This document shows positions 1-11,198 of a DNA stretch of 64,000 bases, piece by piece. The notes beneath the pieces were generated by a model that was given only the letters and a program-made list of their open reading frames with translations, was not told where the DNA came from and searched no databases. Each line of letters opens with the position of its first letter. Within the stretch, counting starts at the first letter, position 1. This stretch comes from Monodelphis domestica (taxonomy: Eukaryota; Chordata; Mammalia; Didelphimorphia; Didelphidae), in contig NC_077230.1 in NCBI RefSeq assembly GCF_027887165.1, forward strand, positions 263,498,476 to 263,562,475. Reading direction: 5' to 3'. Position numbers and translations under genes: made by a program.

Positions 1-463
1 AAATCCAAAGTTTAATTTAATGATGCTTAAGCTCCCTTTTAGGTCTTTATCTAGGGTCCTATAACTTAAGACTGAGAACTAGGAATCTTCCTTAGGCAGG
101 ATCAAAGAAAGTCTCAGATATCTAGGGAATTCTTTTGGGTGCTTGTTTTAGAAATGTTTAACAGCAGAGATAATGTGTTGAGTGGCCTGAGGCATGTGTT
201 ATGGGAGACCTCATGCTAAGTAGTGGCAACATCACACTTCTACAGAGAAAATGGATAAAAGCAGAATATAGCAGCAAAGGGTGGAGTCCCAGCAGATGAC
301 AGCTAAGGCAATGGAGCACAGCAATAAAGGGCAGGGCCTCAGCAGATGACAGATAGGTAGTGGGGCACAGCAGCTTGCTTCAGCTTTGAAAAGAACAGAT
401 GCAGGGTGACGACAAGGAGCTAGAGAGTCCTGGGACCATGCTGAGATGATGAGTGTGAGTATG
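1..463. other. No gene or repeat recognised
   Basis: Moderately AT-rich sequence containing two similar short stretches (about 276-310 and 320-355) that share a CAGCAGATGACAG string, a small local duplication. No open frame with gene-like composition and no repeat family I can name. Confidence 0.4.
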
Positions 464-707
464 AGTGTATGAGACAGAGATAGAGAAAAAGAGAAATGAG
501 AGTGAGAGAAGAGAGAAAGAAAGGCAGACAGACAGAGACAGAGAGATACACAGAGAGATAGACAGAGAGACAGGCAGACAAATGGACAGCCAGACAGACA
601 CAGAGACAGAGAGACAGGCAGAGGCAGACAGACAGACAGACAGATGGACAGACAGACAGACAGACAGAGACAGAAGGGGAGGAAGAGAAAGAGACAGAGA
701 AGCTGGA
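464..707. repeat. GACA/GAGA simple repeat
   Basis: Purine-rich tract built from GACA, GAGA and CAGA tetramers with interruptions; the cleanest part lies at about 515-675. Open frames across it on both strands (rich in Arg/Asp/Thr or Ser/Leu/Cys) are repeat artefacts. Confidence 0.9.
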
Positions 708-1029
708 GTGAATATTTTACTATTTCATTCATGGCTCATGCTTGCTCCAGGTGATATTTGTTACACAGAGAAAAGAGATATAAATTTAGAGTTGAGTAGC
801 TCTTTCTTTTCTTTATTGATTAGTGGTGTCCTTTTTTCCCTGAATGTTCTATGCTTTCTTCAAAGCTCAACTTTTCCTTGATATCTATATAGTTGAACAA
901 AACAGAATGAAGGTTGTGTGTACAGAGCCCATCATCTTGCTTATATGGTGTCTCTGCATGGCAGATGTTAGGAAGTAGGTGGTGAATCCTTGTTGTCAGT
1001 GCTAGGGAGCTGATTCTGGGGAAATTGTG

Positions 1030-1235
1030 AATAATAATAATAATTGTTATTATTATAGTTAACACTTATAAAGATGTTATTTTGTGCCAGGCACTCTGCT
1101 AAGCACTTTATGAATATCTTCTTATTTGGTCCTCACAATAACCAACAGAGATCAAATGATTTGTTCAGGATTGCGGATTAGATTTGAACTCATGTCTTCC
1201 TGACTCCAGGTCCATGACTCACTCCACTATGCCCT
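1030..1235 (-). repeat. MIR SINE fragment
   Basis: It carries the reverse-complement order of MIR landmarks: a TTATTATTA start, then GTGCCAGGCACTCTGCTAAGC, a 'cctcacaataacc' core, and near the end a 'gatttgaactcatgtcttcctgactccaggtc'-type segment that is the complement of the B-box side. Family known as an ancient tRNA-derived SINE of all mammals; here diverged and incomplete in the middle. Confidence 0.75.
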
Positions 1236-1734
1236 CTAATTGCTTCAAATTGTTTCTAAATTAGATTTCATAAAAAAAAAAATCACATTTTACATGTCCT
1301 AAGAGTGCTTACTACTTTGCAGATTTGCACTATGATTATCTGTTATGATTCTAGCCATCTTGGAATTAGAATAAAGTGAATCTCTGTTTCCAGAGAGCTT
1401 GAGCAGTCAGGTATTTGGATAAATAACAGTATTGAGACAATATGCAAATGATTATGCACAAACTAAAAATATAGATGATAAATCAGGTACTTTTAGCAGA
1501 AAGGAAATTAGATTAGGGAAGGCTAGGGAGGGCAGGACTTTAGCAGACACTTGAAGAAAACCAGGAGAGTAAGAAGGCAGAGAAGATGAGAAAGAGAATT
1601 CAAGGCCCGGGAGGATAGCCACTAAAAATTCAGTGTTGAGAAGGGGCTCTGTGTGCAAGAAGCATCACGTCCTTTCATTCACTCAGCCCTATATCTAACT
1701 GGACTTCTGATTTTTTTCTGACATACGACAGTCT
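1236..1734. other. No gene or repeat recognised
   Basis: Includes an A10 tract near 1271 and purine-rich sequence at 1500-1600. I see no coding signal or named repeat. Confidence 0.35.
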
Positions 1735-2012
1735 ATCTCTTCCCTTCACACCTTTGCCCAGGCCATTCCCTACTTCATTCCCTGATCACTGCTTTTTGAG
1801 ACTTTTTAGAGTCTTTAATTTTTTTTAAAGCTCATTTCACTTACCAGCTTATGATAGTCTTTCTGATTGATCCCCGACTACTTTTTCATCTCCTTTGATA
1901 TCCTATGAGCTTCCTGAGGACAAGAACTATTTCATTTTTGCATTTGGATTTTCAGCACCTAGTATTAGGCACATAGGAGATACTTAATAAATGTTCATTG
2001 ATCAAATAAATT
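1735..2012 (+). repeat. LINE L2 3' end
   Basis: Pyrimidine-rich text of the L2 terminal ORF ('cacctttgcccaggccattccc') leads into the typical L2 3' end: 'gagcttcctgaggacaagaac', then 'ttagcacctagtattaggcaca'-like wording and a terminal TTAATAAATGTTCATTGAT. This is the standard 3' signature of L2; the element is 5' truncated. Confidence 0.75.
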
Positions 2013-2141
2013 ATTTGACTACAGAATTTTTTTTTCCTAGGTAATATACATACGAAGAGTTGAGACTGAGGTTGATTGAACAAATGTAGGATGGGGTCAG
2101 AATCATAGAGATTTACCTAACTTTTGTAGTGTGAGCATATG

Positions 2142-3291
2142 CCATATTAGTCCGAATATAGTGAGACCTTTTTTTTCCTTTATGTACCTTTGAGAGTTGC
2201 ATTTGTACCATATTTGAGTACTTCCAGCTTTGAAATCCAAAGTTGTGTATTGTGCACCTCATCATACGTACAAAGCATGGCTATCTCCTGGGGCCAATGG
2301 GAAATGCTGACCAAATGCCTGCTTGTTTTGATATTCCATCAAATGTCACCATTAATAATAAAGGCACCAAATCAGTGTTGATTAAAACTACTGGAAACGA
2401 GAAAACTAGAACCACCGTGATGCTTGCAGTCACAGCTAACTGGTGAAAATGAACTCCTTACGTAATTTCAAGTTGTAAAACATTACCTAAGGAAAAGTTA
2501 TCATCAGGAGTGATCTTTCATGTGCAGGAAAAGGGATGGATGAATGAAGAACTTGTGTTAGATTGGTTGAATGCGGTCTGGGGTAGGAGTCTGGGTGTGT
2601 GACGGCCTCAGACTCAATGTGTTCAAGGGTCACCTGACTGAAAATGTGAAGAAGAGAACTGCTGGAATACACACAGACCTGGTTGTTATTCCAGGAGGAA
2701 TGATGTCACAATTACAAGTATTAGATGTAGTAATTAACAAGCCATTCAAAGATCATTTGAGGAAAGAACATAACGAGTGGATGTTGGCTGGAAACCATTA
2801 ATTTACTCCATCTGGAAAAATAAAGAATCTGTTGATCACTGTATTAGGAGAATGGATCAAAACTGCTTGAGACAATATCTCCAAGTCCATTGTGCTTGGA
2901 TTTTGTATATCAAACAGTATGGATGGTAGTGAAGATGGTATTTTGTGGGAAGAAAAGGGTGATGGCGATGACTTGAATGAGATTTCCTCTTCGAGAGATG
3001 AGGAAATAGAAGAGGAAGGAGAACATGATTAAATATTGGAAGGTAGTTTTTCACAAGTATCTATAAAAGTAATACATATTTAATAAAAGTGTTGGCATTA
3101 AAACTTCTTTAACTTGTTTTCAGGACCTTGAAAAAGCTTTGAATATAAAATGCCTGCATTATTTATGAGTTAAGAGAAAGTCATAATTTAAAAGGAGAAA
3201 ATAAAATGGGTATTTCCTCTTTCTGAGTTAACTTTCAGAATACTTGGCATCGCAATATATTTGGGGTTGTGTTATATTTGGGCTAATACGG
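2142..3291 (+). mobile_element. Tc2/pogo-like DNA transposon, decayed
   Basis: The left end CCATATTAGTCCGAATATA (2142-2160) matches the complement of the right end TATATTTGGGCTAATACGG (3273-3291) at 16 of 19 positions. A TA dinucleotide follows the right end and TG sits at the left, as expected for a mariner-superfamily TA duplication with one change. About 1.15 kb long, with transposase remains inside. Similar structure is known for Tc2/Kanga and Tigger elements of mammals; the exact family is inferred. Confidence 0.75.
2225..3032 (+). pseudogene. Broken DDE transposase of pogo/Tc2 type
   Basis: Conceptual fragments in shifting frames show the order of a pogo-type DDE nuclease: GNADQMPACFDIPSN around 2296, then TKSVLIKTTGNEKTRTTV, then (2571-2801) VFKGHLTENVKK, VIPGGMMSQLQVLDVVINK and PFKDHLRKEHNEWM. 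After a TAA at about 2800 an acidic C-terminus continues to 3032 (MDGSEDGILWEEKGDGDD...). Family members carry Asp before the FKGH block; here it reads L-N-V-F-K-G-H, so that catalytic Asp is apparently Asn. The first and third Asp positions seem kept. The N-terminal DNA-binding part is missing. Non-functional. Confidence 0.8.
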
Positions 3292-3297
3292 TAGTTT

Positions 3298-3420
3298 TCA
3301 GTATCTGTAAAATGAGTTAGAGAAAGAACTGGCAAACTATTCCAGCATCTTTGCCAAGAAAACTTTAAATGGGGTTAGGAAGAGTCAGACATGACTGAAA
3401 ATGACTGAAAAACAACAAAT
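3298..3420 (+). repeat. SINE 3' part with RTE/BovB-like tail
   Basis: Starts in 'gtatctgtaaaatgagttagag', runs through 'tggcaaactattccagcatctttgccaagaaaac' and ends in 'ggaagagtcagacatgactgaaaatgactgaaaaacaacaaa'. The last part resembles the 3' end of RTE/BovB LINEs. The 5' half is missing. Abuts the right end of the Tc2-like transposon. Confidence 0.75.
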
Positions 3421-4814
3421 AGTTTTGAGCATTATTTAATATCTAGTCTTAAGTCAGAATTCAGAACATAATTAGTAAAAGCTTCTTTTCTTCATGACTT
3501 GGTTGGTGTAGGAGGCTTCTTTATGCCTTCTAGGGAGAAGGATGGAAAGACTCAACAAGACTCCACAGGTGATTAGATATGGGAGGGTGAAGGGGAATGG
3601 AGAATCAGTCAAGTCTGAAGTTGTCCGTCTGGGGAACTGGAAAGATACTGAGAACATTTTCAAGAGAGAAGATAGAAATTGAGAAGTTAAAAGAAAAGGG
3701 CAGGTTCAAAGCAAAGATAATGAATTCTGAGACCAGTAGGGGAAAAGAGTGTTACAGAAAGCCACAAATGCCAAGAGAGAATATATTCAACAGTGTCAAA
3801 AGCAGCAGAAATGGAAAGGGGAATACATACTGAGAGAAGGCCATTGAATTTAACAGGGGAGTTTTTGGTAACTTTTCAAACAGTTTCAGTAGTGATGAGG
3901 TCAGAAGGCAGATTCCAAGGGACTGAGAAGTGAGTGGGTGGTGAGGAAGTGGAAGCAATGAGCTTAGATGACTATTTATAAGAATCTGGCAGTGAAAGGG
4001 AGGAAAGATAGAGGATGATTGCTTGAGGGAATACTAGGGTCAAGTGAAGGTTTTCCAAGGAAGGGGGAGACCTAAGCATGTTTGTGGGCTGTGGGCAAAG
4101 GAGTCTACACAAAGCCAGAGATTGAAGATATAAGATAAACAATGATTAATGGGACAACATCCCAATTTCAAAGGAGCTGAGAGGGCAGGGATCAAGGGCA
4201 CAAATAGAGGGGTTAGCCTTGGAAGAGAGAGAGAAAGATTGCCTTAGCCTTTGTGATGGAGTTAACCTGGAATCCAGGAACTTATTTATTTTATATTTTG
4301 ATAACTGTATTTTGATATAATTGGTTTCCTTTGTAAGTCTGTATTTTATGCATTTCAAAATAAAAATCTGAGAAGGGGTTGATAGGCTTCACTTGATTGC
4401 CAAAGAGGTCAAAGGACACAGAAAACATTAATAGCCTCAGCTCTAGAGAAAATGAGTAATATTAAAAGATTTAAAGGTGTGGAGTAAGGAACACAAAAGA
4501 GCTCATGATGGATGCCCTCAATTCTTTCTTCCCCCTCAATTCTTTACTTAAATTAAAAATAAATTATACTAATTTATTTTGTTTTATGTCTCCCTGGTCA
4601 CTGAATATATTCCTTTTCCCCCCTCATGCAGTGAGCCATCTCAAATAATAAATAATAAAAAATAGACTGAAAAACAAGTGATTCAGCAAAATCTTCCTGA
4701 ATATCAATTGTCTGGCAATAAATCCAGTGTTCTACATCCATACACCCTCTTCTCATTTTGGCAAAAAAAAGAAAAAGAGGTATATGTTTTCATTTCTTCT
4801 TTAGGAATAAACTT
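3421..4814. other. No gene; weak old-repeat similarity only
   Basis: Purine-rich on the + strand between about 3540 and 4120, reminiscent in style of the long ancient repeat seen at 25940-26680 but not close enough to assign. 4500-4800 is AT-rich with no recognised repeat. No coding signal. Confidence 0.3.
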
Positions 4815-5045
4815 TGTTCAATTATGAAGTGTTCAATTATGTTATTCTTTCTATTTATATTGTCGTGATCATTGTGGATGCTATCTTCCAGTTCCAATCA
4901 TTTCATTTTGAATCAGTTCATATAAAATATTTTCATATTTTTCTGAATATTTCATATTCATAATTTCCTAGGGTGCAATAATATTCTATTGCATATGGAT
5001 AACCATCATTTGTTTAGTTATTCCCCCAATCAATGGATGTTCCTA
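4815..5045 (-). repeat. L1/HAL1 3' region fragment
   Basis: Complement of the marsupial L1/HAL1 3' segment: 'ttttcatatttttctgaat' and 'agtgcaataatattctattgc' equivalents, ending in 'tgtttagttattcccccaatcaatgg'. The same wording, better preserved, is found at 49500-49700 and 56250-56550. Confidence 0.6.
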
Positions 5046-5404
5046 ATATTCTTGGCAAGGTATGGCCACTGCTGGAATAACAGATAGTGTGGAAATGTAG
5101 GTCTTGGAGACTGAGGAGGCTGATGGATTGTGAAACCAAGATATTTAAGGAAACTATATTGAGACACCAAGGATGAAGGCAGTGATTGTCCTGAAAAGGA
5201 AAACTGTGGATAGGTATTGAGCCAAATTCTGGTTTGGGCAACATTTTAATCTAGTTAAACAGTACTCTGGAGTGTTGTTGCCACAATATTGTGTGTCTGA
5301 CACTTCTGGATGGAATGAACCTCAAAAGAAGTTGCTGAGGGATGGTGGCAAAGGAAACTCCTGGAGATGGCAACAGGAAATATGAAGTACACTTCTTTTA
5401 CCTC
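5046..5404. other. No gene or repeat recognised
   Basis: Purine-rich sequence with 'gtggcaaaggaaactcctgga' and similar phrases; nothing I can name. Confidence 0.3.
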
Positions 5405-5760
5405 CTTGTCTAGTATATTAAAATGACAAAGTGGGATTTATACTAGGAATGCAGGGCTGGTTTTATATCAGGAAAACTATCAGCAAAATTGAACATAACA
5501 ATAACCAAAGTAACAGAAATCACATTATCTCAATAGATGCAGAAAAAGCCTTTAACAAAATATAATACCCATTCCTATTAAAAACACTTGAAAGCCAGCA
5601 AAGGAATAAAAGGGTCATTCCTTAAAATAAGTAGTATTTTCCTAAAACCTTCAGCAAACAACATCTGCAATGGGGATAAATTAGAAGCATTCCCAATAAA
5701 TGAGGAGTGAAGCAAGGATGCTTGTTATCACCACTATTATTTAATATTTTATTAGAAATG
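5405..5760 (+). pseudogene. L1 ORF2 reverse-transcriptase fragment
   Basis: Translation in the + strand gives L1 reverse-transcriptase blocks interrupted by stops: [15 protein letters not shown] (motif A, with the D-A-E-K-A-F core) near 5520-5565 and [18 protein letters not shown] (motif B) near 5705-5760. No catalytic FADD block follows because a SINE abuts at 5761. A dead L1 relic. Confidence 0.85.
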
Positions 5761-5912
5761 CCAGATAGAAGAGCAGTGAGGACTAGGCAATGGAGGTTAG
5801 ATGCTTTGCCCAGCGCCACACAGTTAGGAAGTATCTGAGACTGTATTTGAACCCAGGATCTCCCATCTCCAGGTCTGGATCTCTATCCAATGACCTACCC
5901 ATCTGCTTCTTG
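5761..5912 (-). repeat. MAR1/SINE1-like SINE
   Basis: Reverse complement of the marsupial tRNA-like SINE: 'agaagagcagtgaggactaggcaatgg', 'tgcccagcgccacacagttagg', 'tttgaacccaggatctccc' (complement of the B-box region) and 'atgacctacccatctgc'. It lies directly in the L1 fragment, indicating insertion there. Confidence 0.75.
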
Positions 5913-6404
5913 AGAACTCGTTCTTAAAACATATTCAAAACCTCTATATCTCATTAGAAATATTTGGAAGCCAATTAAATATACATATATATGTATTTCC
6001 TAGTTATGTAGATTAAAATTAATATCCAAAATAAACTCCAAGTATTATATTTAATAAGGTTTATTAATAATGCCTTGAAGCAAACAGGAAAACAAAAGGC
6101 TAGAGAAACAGAGAGACTTCACCCAGCAACACCCGTGGGGAAAAAAAAGAGAAGGTTGGGTAAAAACATACAACTACATACACATGTAACAAACATAAAC
6201 GTGAAGACAAAAGGGAAAGGGATGCTGGGAGATGAATTCCAAGGGTACAAGATTTTCTAACTACACATAGTTCTTAGAGAAAATGGCCTAATCTTATTGC
6301 TTTCTCATTAAAATTTAAAAGTTTTTATATCTTTATCTCATCTTCTTTTGAAGATATATCATCCTGAAAGAATAAAATACTCTAAAGACCTAATCTTATA
6401 TATT
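5913..6404. other. No gene or repeat recognised
   Basis: AT-rich sequence with a short ATATATACATATATA-type stretch near 5981. No family recognised. Confidence 0.3.
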
Positions 6405-6650
6405 TTGTTTAATCATTCCATTTGTGTCTAATTCTTTGTGACCTCATTTTGGCAAAGACACTGGAGTTGTTTGCCTTTTCCTCATCCAGCTCATTTAATA
6501 GATGAGAAACTCAGGCAAATGGTATTAGCTGACTTATCCAGGGTCACAAAACTAGTAGGCGTCTGAAGCCAGATTTGAATTTGGGAATATGAGTCTTCTT
6601 GACTTTAAGCCAGCTGCTTCTATTTAATTGCACCTTCTAGCTGCCCACAA
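6405..6650 (-). repeat. CORE SINE with RTE/BovB-like tail
   Basis: On the + strand it begins with the complement of the tail ('catttgtgtctaattctttgtgacctcattttggcaaagacactggag'), passes 'gatgagaaactcaggcaaa' and 'gggtcacaaaactagtaggcgtctgaagcc', and ends at 'caccttctagctgccc'. The order equals the plus-strand copy at 31400-31650 reversed. Confidence 0.8.
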
Positions 6651-7424
6651 ACTATTAGCAAGGATATGGCAAGCCCAAGAACTCATTTTACCTAGTTGCT
6701 TGGAATATAGGATTGACTGCAAATTTAGATAAACAATAATTAGACTGTTCATATTTGTATTCCAATATAATAACTTAGAGATGTTTTAGTATTGGGTTAT
6801 AATTATAGATTTAGTATTGTAATGACAAAAACTTTTACAGTACATTTGCTTTGATTATAGAAATTTGCTATGAAAGGAAAAAAGAGGGACATGGTTATAA
6901 CAATATAAAGACTGTCCCTTCAATGCAACAGACTGACCTGATATAAGAATAGCTGGGGGTGGAAAAACTCCCCTAGCTTTGTTTGATTCCAGGTAAAAGT
7001 CTCAGTTAATAGCTATTTATGTAGCTATTCCATGTCATTTACAGGGTTTCATAGTTGGGCCTGGAATTGACCAGGAAAGAAAATTTCCTGTTCATAGGAA
7101 ATAATGAAATGAGGAAACTAAATTAAGAAGATCTTCCCTTGGCCTACACATGATCATACCCACAATTTTCTCAGGTACAGATGTCTGTTTGTAACTACAC
7201 TTCCATTGAGCAGAACATGGCATTTCCATTGAAGTGGAATTGGATTAGAATTCCCCAGAATTGGCTTAAAGACAATTCAGATACTTATGGCTGAAATAAA
7301 AACTCAAAACAATATCAAATTATAGTCCTAAATATTTTACCTCAAACAGCAGTATTTTACTAATCATGTCCTTGGACTAGATTATTACTTTTTATTTCTT
7401 ATGTTGCAATAATAGTTAATAATA
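6651..7424. other. No gene or repeat recognised
   Basis: AT-rich; I see no coding signal and no repeat signature that I can name. Confidence 0.3.
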
Positions 7425-8548
7425 AGCATGAGAATGGAGCCAATATGGCAGAGAAGGTACATAGACCTACATGATTTCTACTAAGTTACTCTCCAAATAA
7501 CTTTGATATAATACCTTGAAATGAATCCTAGAATGGAAGAACACACAAAATGATGGAATGGAATAATTTTTCAGGCTAAGGTAATCTAGAAGTTTGGCAA
7601 GAGAGATCTGTCACACCTGGGTAGAAATAGAGAACAGAGCATCATTCCAGGGCAAGTTCATCAGGTCTTAGGGGAACCTGAATCATTTGCAAAGGCTTCT
7701 AGAACTGTCAGGTACAGATGGTAAAGGGGTTAGACAAATGATAAGAAGTGTGTAAAAAGAACTCTCCTTCCCCCAGTTCGTTTGACCTCGCTTAGTGGCT
7801 GGAGGTCATATGAACACTCCAAACAGAGGTCATAGGTGAAGAGCCCTAGAAGCATGACCCAGAACTAAAGGTTATGGGTCTGTGTTGAGAGAGAGGATAA
7901 AGGTATGGTGCAAGATGCACAGAGAGCTCTCTATTCCCTAGGACAGCAGCAGGGGAGGACTATGGCTGAGAGAGACAGCTATGTGGAGAAACACACGGTC
8001 AGAGTTATGTTAGATCAGGCTTTAATCTCTATGTATTTGCTTTCTCTATTTCAAGTGATTATTAATAAACTCTGTGGAAAATAAGAACCTGGAGTTTGTA
8101 ATTTAATTTTAACAGATGGAAATTAAAAAGGTCCCTTTGTTGTATAGGGCTCTGTTGCAAGCAGTTATAAGCAAGATAGCAGTTCCTCAGATGAGGAAGA
8201 GCATGAGCACACAGCAGCACTTGTGGCTACGGGGGAGGAGGAGACCTTGGTTGCACTTCTACAGAGGAAAAGAGTTCTTATGGTTACTCAAATCAGAGCA
8301 CAGGCTGGAAGAGAATTAAACATAACTTTCCTTACATCATACTACTTTGGAAGAACTGAAAACTTATAGGGTCCCAGAGCTAGCTCTGAAGGCAGCTATA
8401 CAAAGATCCTGAAGTTTGGAATAGAATAATTTAGCATAGGAACAGAGCCCACTCGCAATAGTTGGGGTTTTTTTTAAGTTAAAGACAAGAAAAAGGCTAG
8501 AAAAAGAGGAAATGACAACAAAATAAGAAACTTAACACTTATTTTGAT

Positions 8549-8815
8549 TTGATGGAAAGCCAAAATACAAATTCAGAAGAAGATAATAAAGATAATATTG
8601 CTTCATTCAAAACCTCCAAGAAAAATATGAATTGGTCTCAAACCCAAAAAGAATTACTGGAGGAGTTAAAAAAGAATTTTAAAAATCAAATAAGAGAAAT
8701 AGAAGAAAAATTGGGGAAAAATGAGAATGATGAAGAAAAATCTTTTAAAAAGTCAATAGTTTTGCAAATGGGGTACAAAAAATTCTGAAGAAAATAGTAT
8801 CTTAAAAAATAGAAT
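8549..8815 (+). pseudogene. HAL1/L1 ORF1, coiled-coil half
   Basis: An open frame from 8549 gives about 79 residues rich in Lys, Glu and Asn, with heptad-like stretches (NWSQTQKELLEELKKNF, then REIEEKLGKNENDEEKS), the composition of the N-terminal coiled coil of L1 ORF1 protein. It ends near the RTE-like insertion; the continuation is at 12101. It would bind the element RNA in an active copy. Inactive here. Confidence 0.7.
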
Positions 8816-8869
8816 ATAGTGGTAGTCTCTCGGTGACCGAAAATGACAATTGTCTTTGTGCATTATCAT

Positions 8870-10800
8870 CTAATGATGTACCCTCATGTGACTTTGGAGT
8901 CCAAAGGCTGAGGCGCAGAGTTTGCGGCACATGGGGCATGGGATGCCAGTTGTTATGGGAGGTGCGGTTGTGACCTGGTGTCGGCGTTCACGTGCAGCAG
9001 TGAGATGTCGACGTCGTTCATCTTCAGAGGTGGTGGCAGCATGGTGAATGTGGGTTCGCCAGCTGCTTCTGACAGAGGCAGAGAGTTCTAGTTGCTTTGG
9101 TGTAATGCCAGCCCACTTCAAGTTTGACTTTAACTGATCCTTGTATCTCTTCTTTGGTTGGCCTTGTTTCCTGAGTCCAGCTGACAGTTCACCATAGAAT
9201 ATCTGTCTTGGTATTTGCTGTGGGTCCATGTGGATGACATGTCCAGACCATCGTAGCTGGGTTTTGAGGACCATTAATTTGATGTTTGTGGAGTTGGCTC
9301 TGTCGAGGACTTCCTGATTGGTGATTCGGTCCTGCCATTGGATCCTCATGATTGACCGGAGGGAGTGTTGGTGGAATTGCTCCAGCTATTTCAGGTGCTT
9401 TTGATATAGTGTCCATGTTTCACAACTGTATAGGAGTGAGCTGAGGACCACTGCATTATACACCTTGAGCTTCGTCACAGTGCTTACACCGCTGTGTTGG
9501 AGGACTTTGCAGCACAGCCACCCGAGTGCCTGGCTGGCCTTTTGGATCCTGGCATTGATCTCATGGTCTAGGGACTCGTCGTTGGCGATGGTGTTGCCCA
9601 GGTACTTGAAAGTGTTGACGTTAGAAAGCTGCGTGCCGTCGATTGTAATGCACGGCTGGTTCGTTGGCCTCCCTGGTGCAGGTTGGAACAGCACCTCTGT
9701 TTTGCTGAGGCTGATAGTCAGGCCAAACAGTTTTGTTGCGGTGGAGAACCTGTCCACAATGGTTTGGAGGTGATTTTCTTGGTGGGCCATGAGAGCACAG
9801 TCATCTGCGAAGAGAGCTTCCAGGATGAGTCTCTCTGTTGTCTTTATTTTTGCAGTCAGGCGGCGAAGGTTGAATAGTGAGCCATCCAGTTGGTATTTGA
9901 TGTAGACGCCCAGTTCTAGATCCATTACAGCATGTCGTAATACTTGGGTGAAAAATAGGTTGAATAGTACCGGAGCGAGGACACAACCTTGTTTTACGCC
10001 ATTGGAGATGTTGAAGCGATCGGAAGTCTCTCCACCAGATAGGACTTCCCCTGCCATGTCAACATGAAAGAGCTGGATCAGTTTGACGAATTTTGCTGGG
10101 CAACTGAGCTTGCTGAGGATCACCCACAATGCATCCCTGTTCACTGTGTCGAACACCTTTGTCAGGTCTATGAAGACAATGTAGAGACTCAGGTTCTGCT
10201 CAAGGCATTTTTCCTGCATTTGCCTCACCGTGAAGACCATGTCGATGGTGCTGCAATCTGGTTGGAAGCCACATTGTGATTCAGGCAGGTTCTGCTCTGA
10301 AACAGATGAAAGGAGTCTGTTGAGTATAACACGGGCAAGGATCTTTCCAGCAGTGGAGAGTAGTGAGATGCCTCTGTAGTTGTCACAGGCTGCTCGTGCA
10401 CCTTTGTTCTTGTATAGGGCTACGATGGAGGCATCTCTGAGTTCTGGGGGCATGTCTTCCTCTTCCCATATGCTGGTCAGCACTACGTGGAATGCCTGGA
10501 GAGCCTTTCCATTTAATGCCTTGTACACCTTGGTTGGGATCCCATCTTTACTGGGTGCCTTGCCTGCACTCATTTGTTTAATGGTTTTTTGGACTTCCTC
10601 TATTGAAGGAGGAACGTCAAGTTGTTCAATGGTGCGGTTTTGGGGAATCTGGTCAAGGGTGCTTTGGTCGACTGAAGAGGGTTGGTTGAGAAGCTGACTG
10701 AAGTGTTCTTTCCACCTGTTGCTGATGCCTTTTTTATCTTTTATGAGAGTGTCCCTGTCAGAGAGTGTCCTTGCTATCGCAAGGGAGTGGTGGTGGGTTT
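8870..10800 (-). pseudogene. Reverse transcriptase plus C2H2 finger, near intact
   Basis: Reading from about 10800 down to 8870 the frame holds, in order: a linker (NRWKEHFSQLLNQ), the RT entry block GKAPSKDGIP, YRGISLLSTAGKILARVILNR, motif A FIDLTKVFDTVNRDALW, motif B NGVKQGCVLAPVLFNLFF, motif C ALFADDCALMAHQ (the catalytic FADD is kept), then KTEVLFQPAPG and FKYLGNTIANDESLD, the thumb, and WSGHVIHMDPQQIPRQIFYGEL. It closes with CPMC-x12-H-x3-H (CPMCRKLCASAFGLQSHMRVHH), a C2H2 zinc finger. The only stop inside is TAG at 9388-9386, after LYQKHLK, where relatives have Gln; both sides are in the same frame. A frameshift near 10790 separates it from the upstream part. Confidence 0.9.
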
Positions 10801-11198
10801 TAATGGCCCATAGACAGTCTTGAGGGCACTGAAAAATTGTTTGTAGCTTTTTGTATCAGCAAAACGCTGGATTTCTTCTGCCTTTTTTCCCACCATCGGT
10901 CTTACATCTTCCTGATCTCACGCTGTGCCGTGGCTTGGAGAGACTTGAATCTGTCCTTTTTAGGAGCAGAGTTTGGGTTATTTTGCTACTCCATAAAGGC
11001 TTTGTTCTTTTTTCTCAATAGGTCTTCAATAACAGTGTTGTTCTCGTCGAACCAGTCCTGGTGGTTGCGTTGTTTGGGGCCTAGGACTGCCTTTTATGTT
11101 TCCTTCACTGCGTCTCTGAACTGGTTCCATTTCTTGGTTGAGCTTCCAGTGAGTGGTCCCTTGGCAGACAGCTTGTTGTCCAGGCAGGACTGGAATGT

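Noticed and set aside
464-881. Open frame of 138 residues rich in Arg, Asp, Thr
   Set aside because: Produced by the GACA/GAGA simple repeat.
9465-9773. Plus-strand open frames over 9465-12092
   Set aside because: Shadows of the minus-strand LINE coding sequence; the minus-strand frame carries all conserved motifs.
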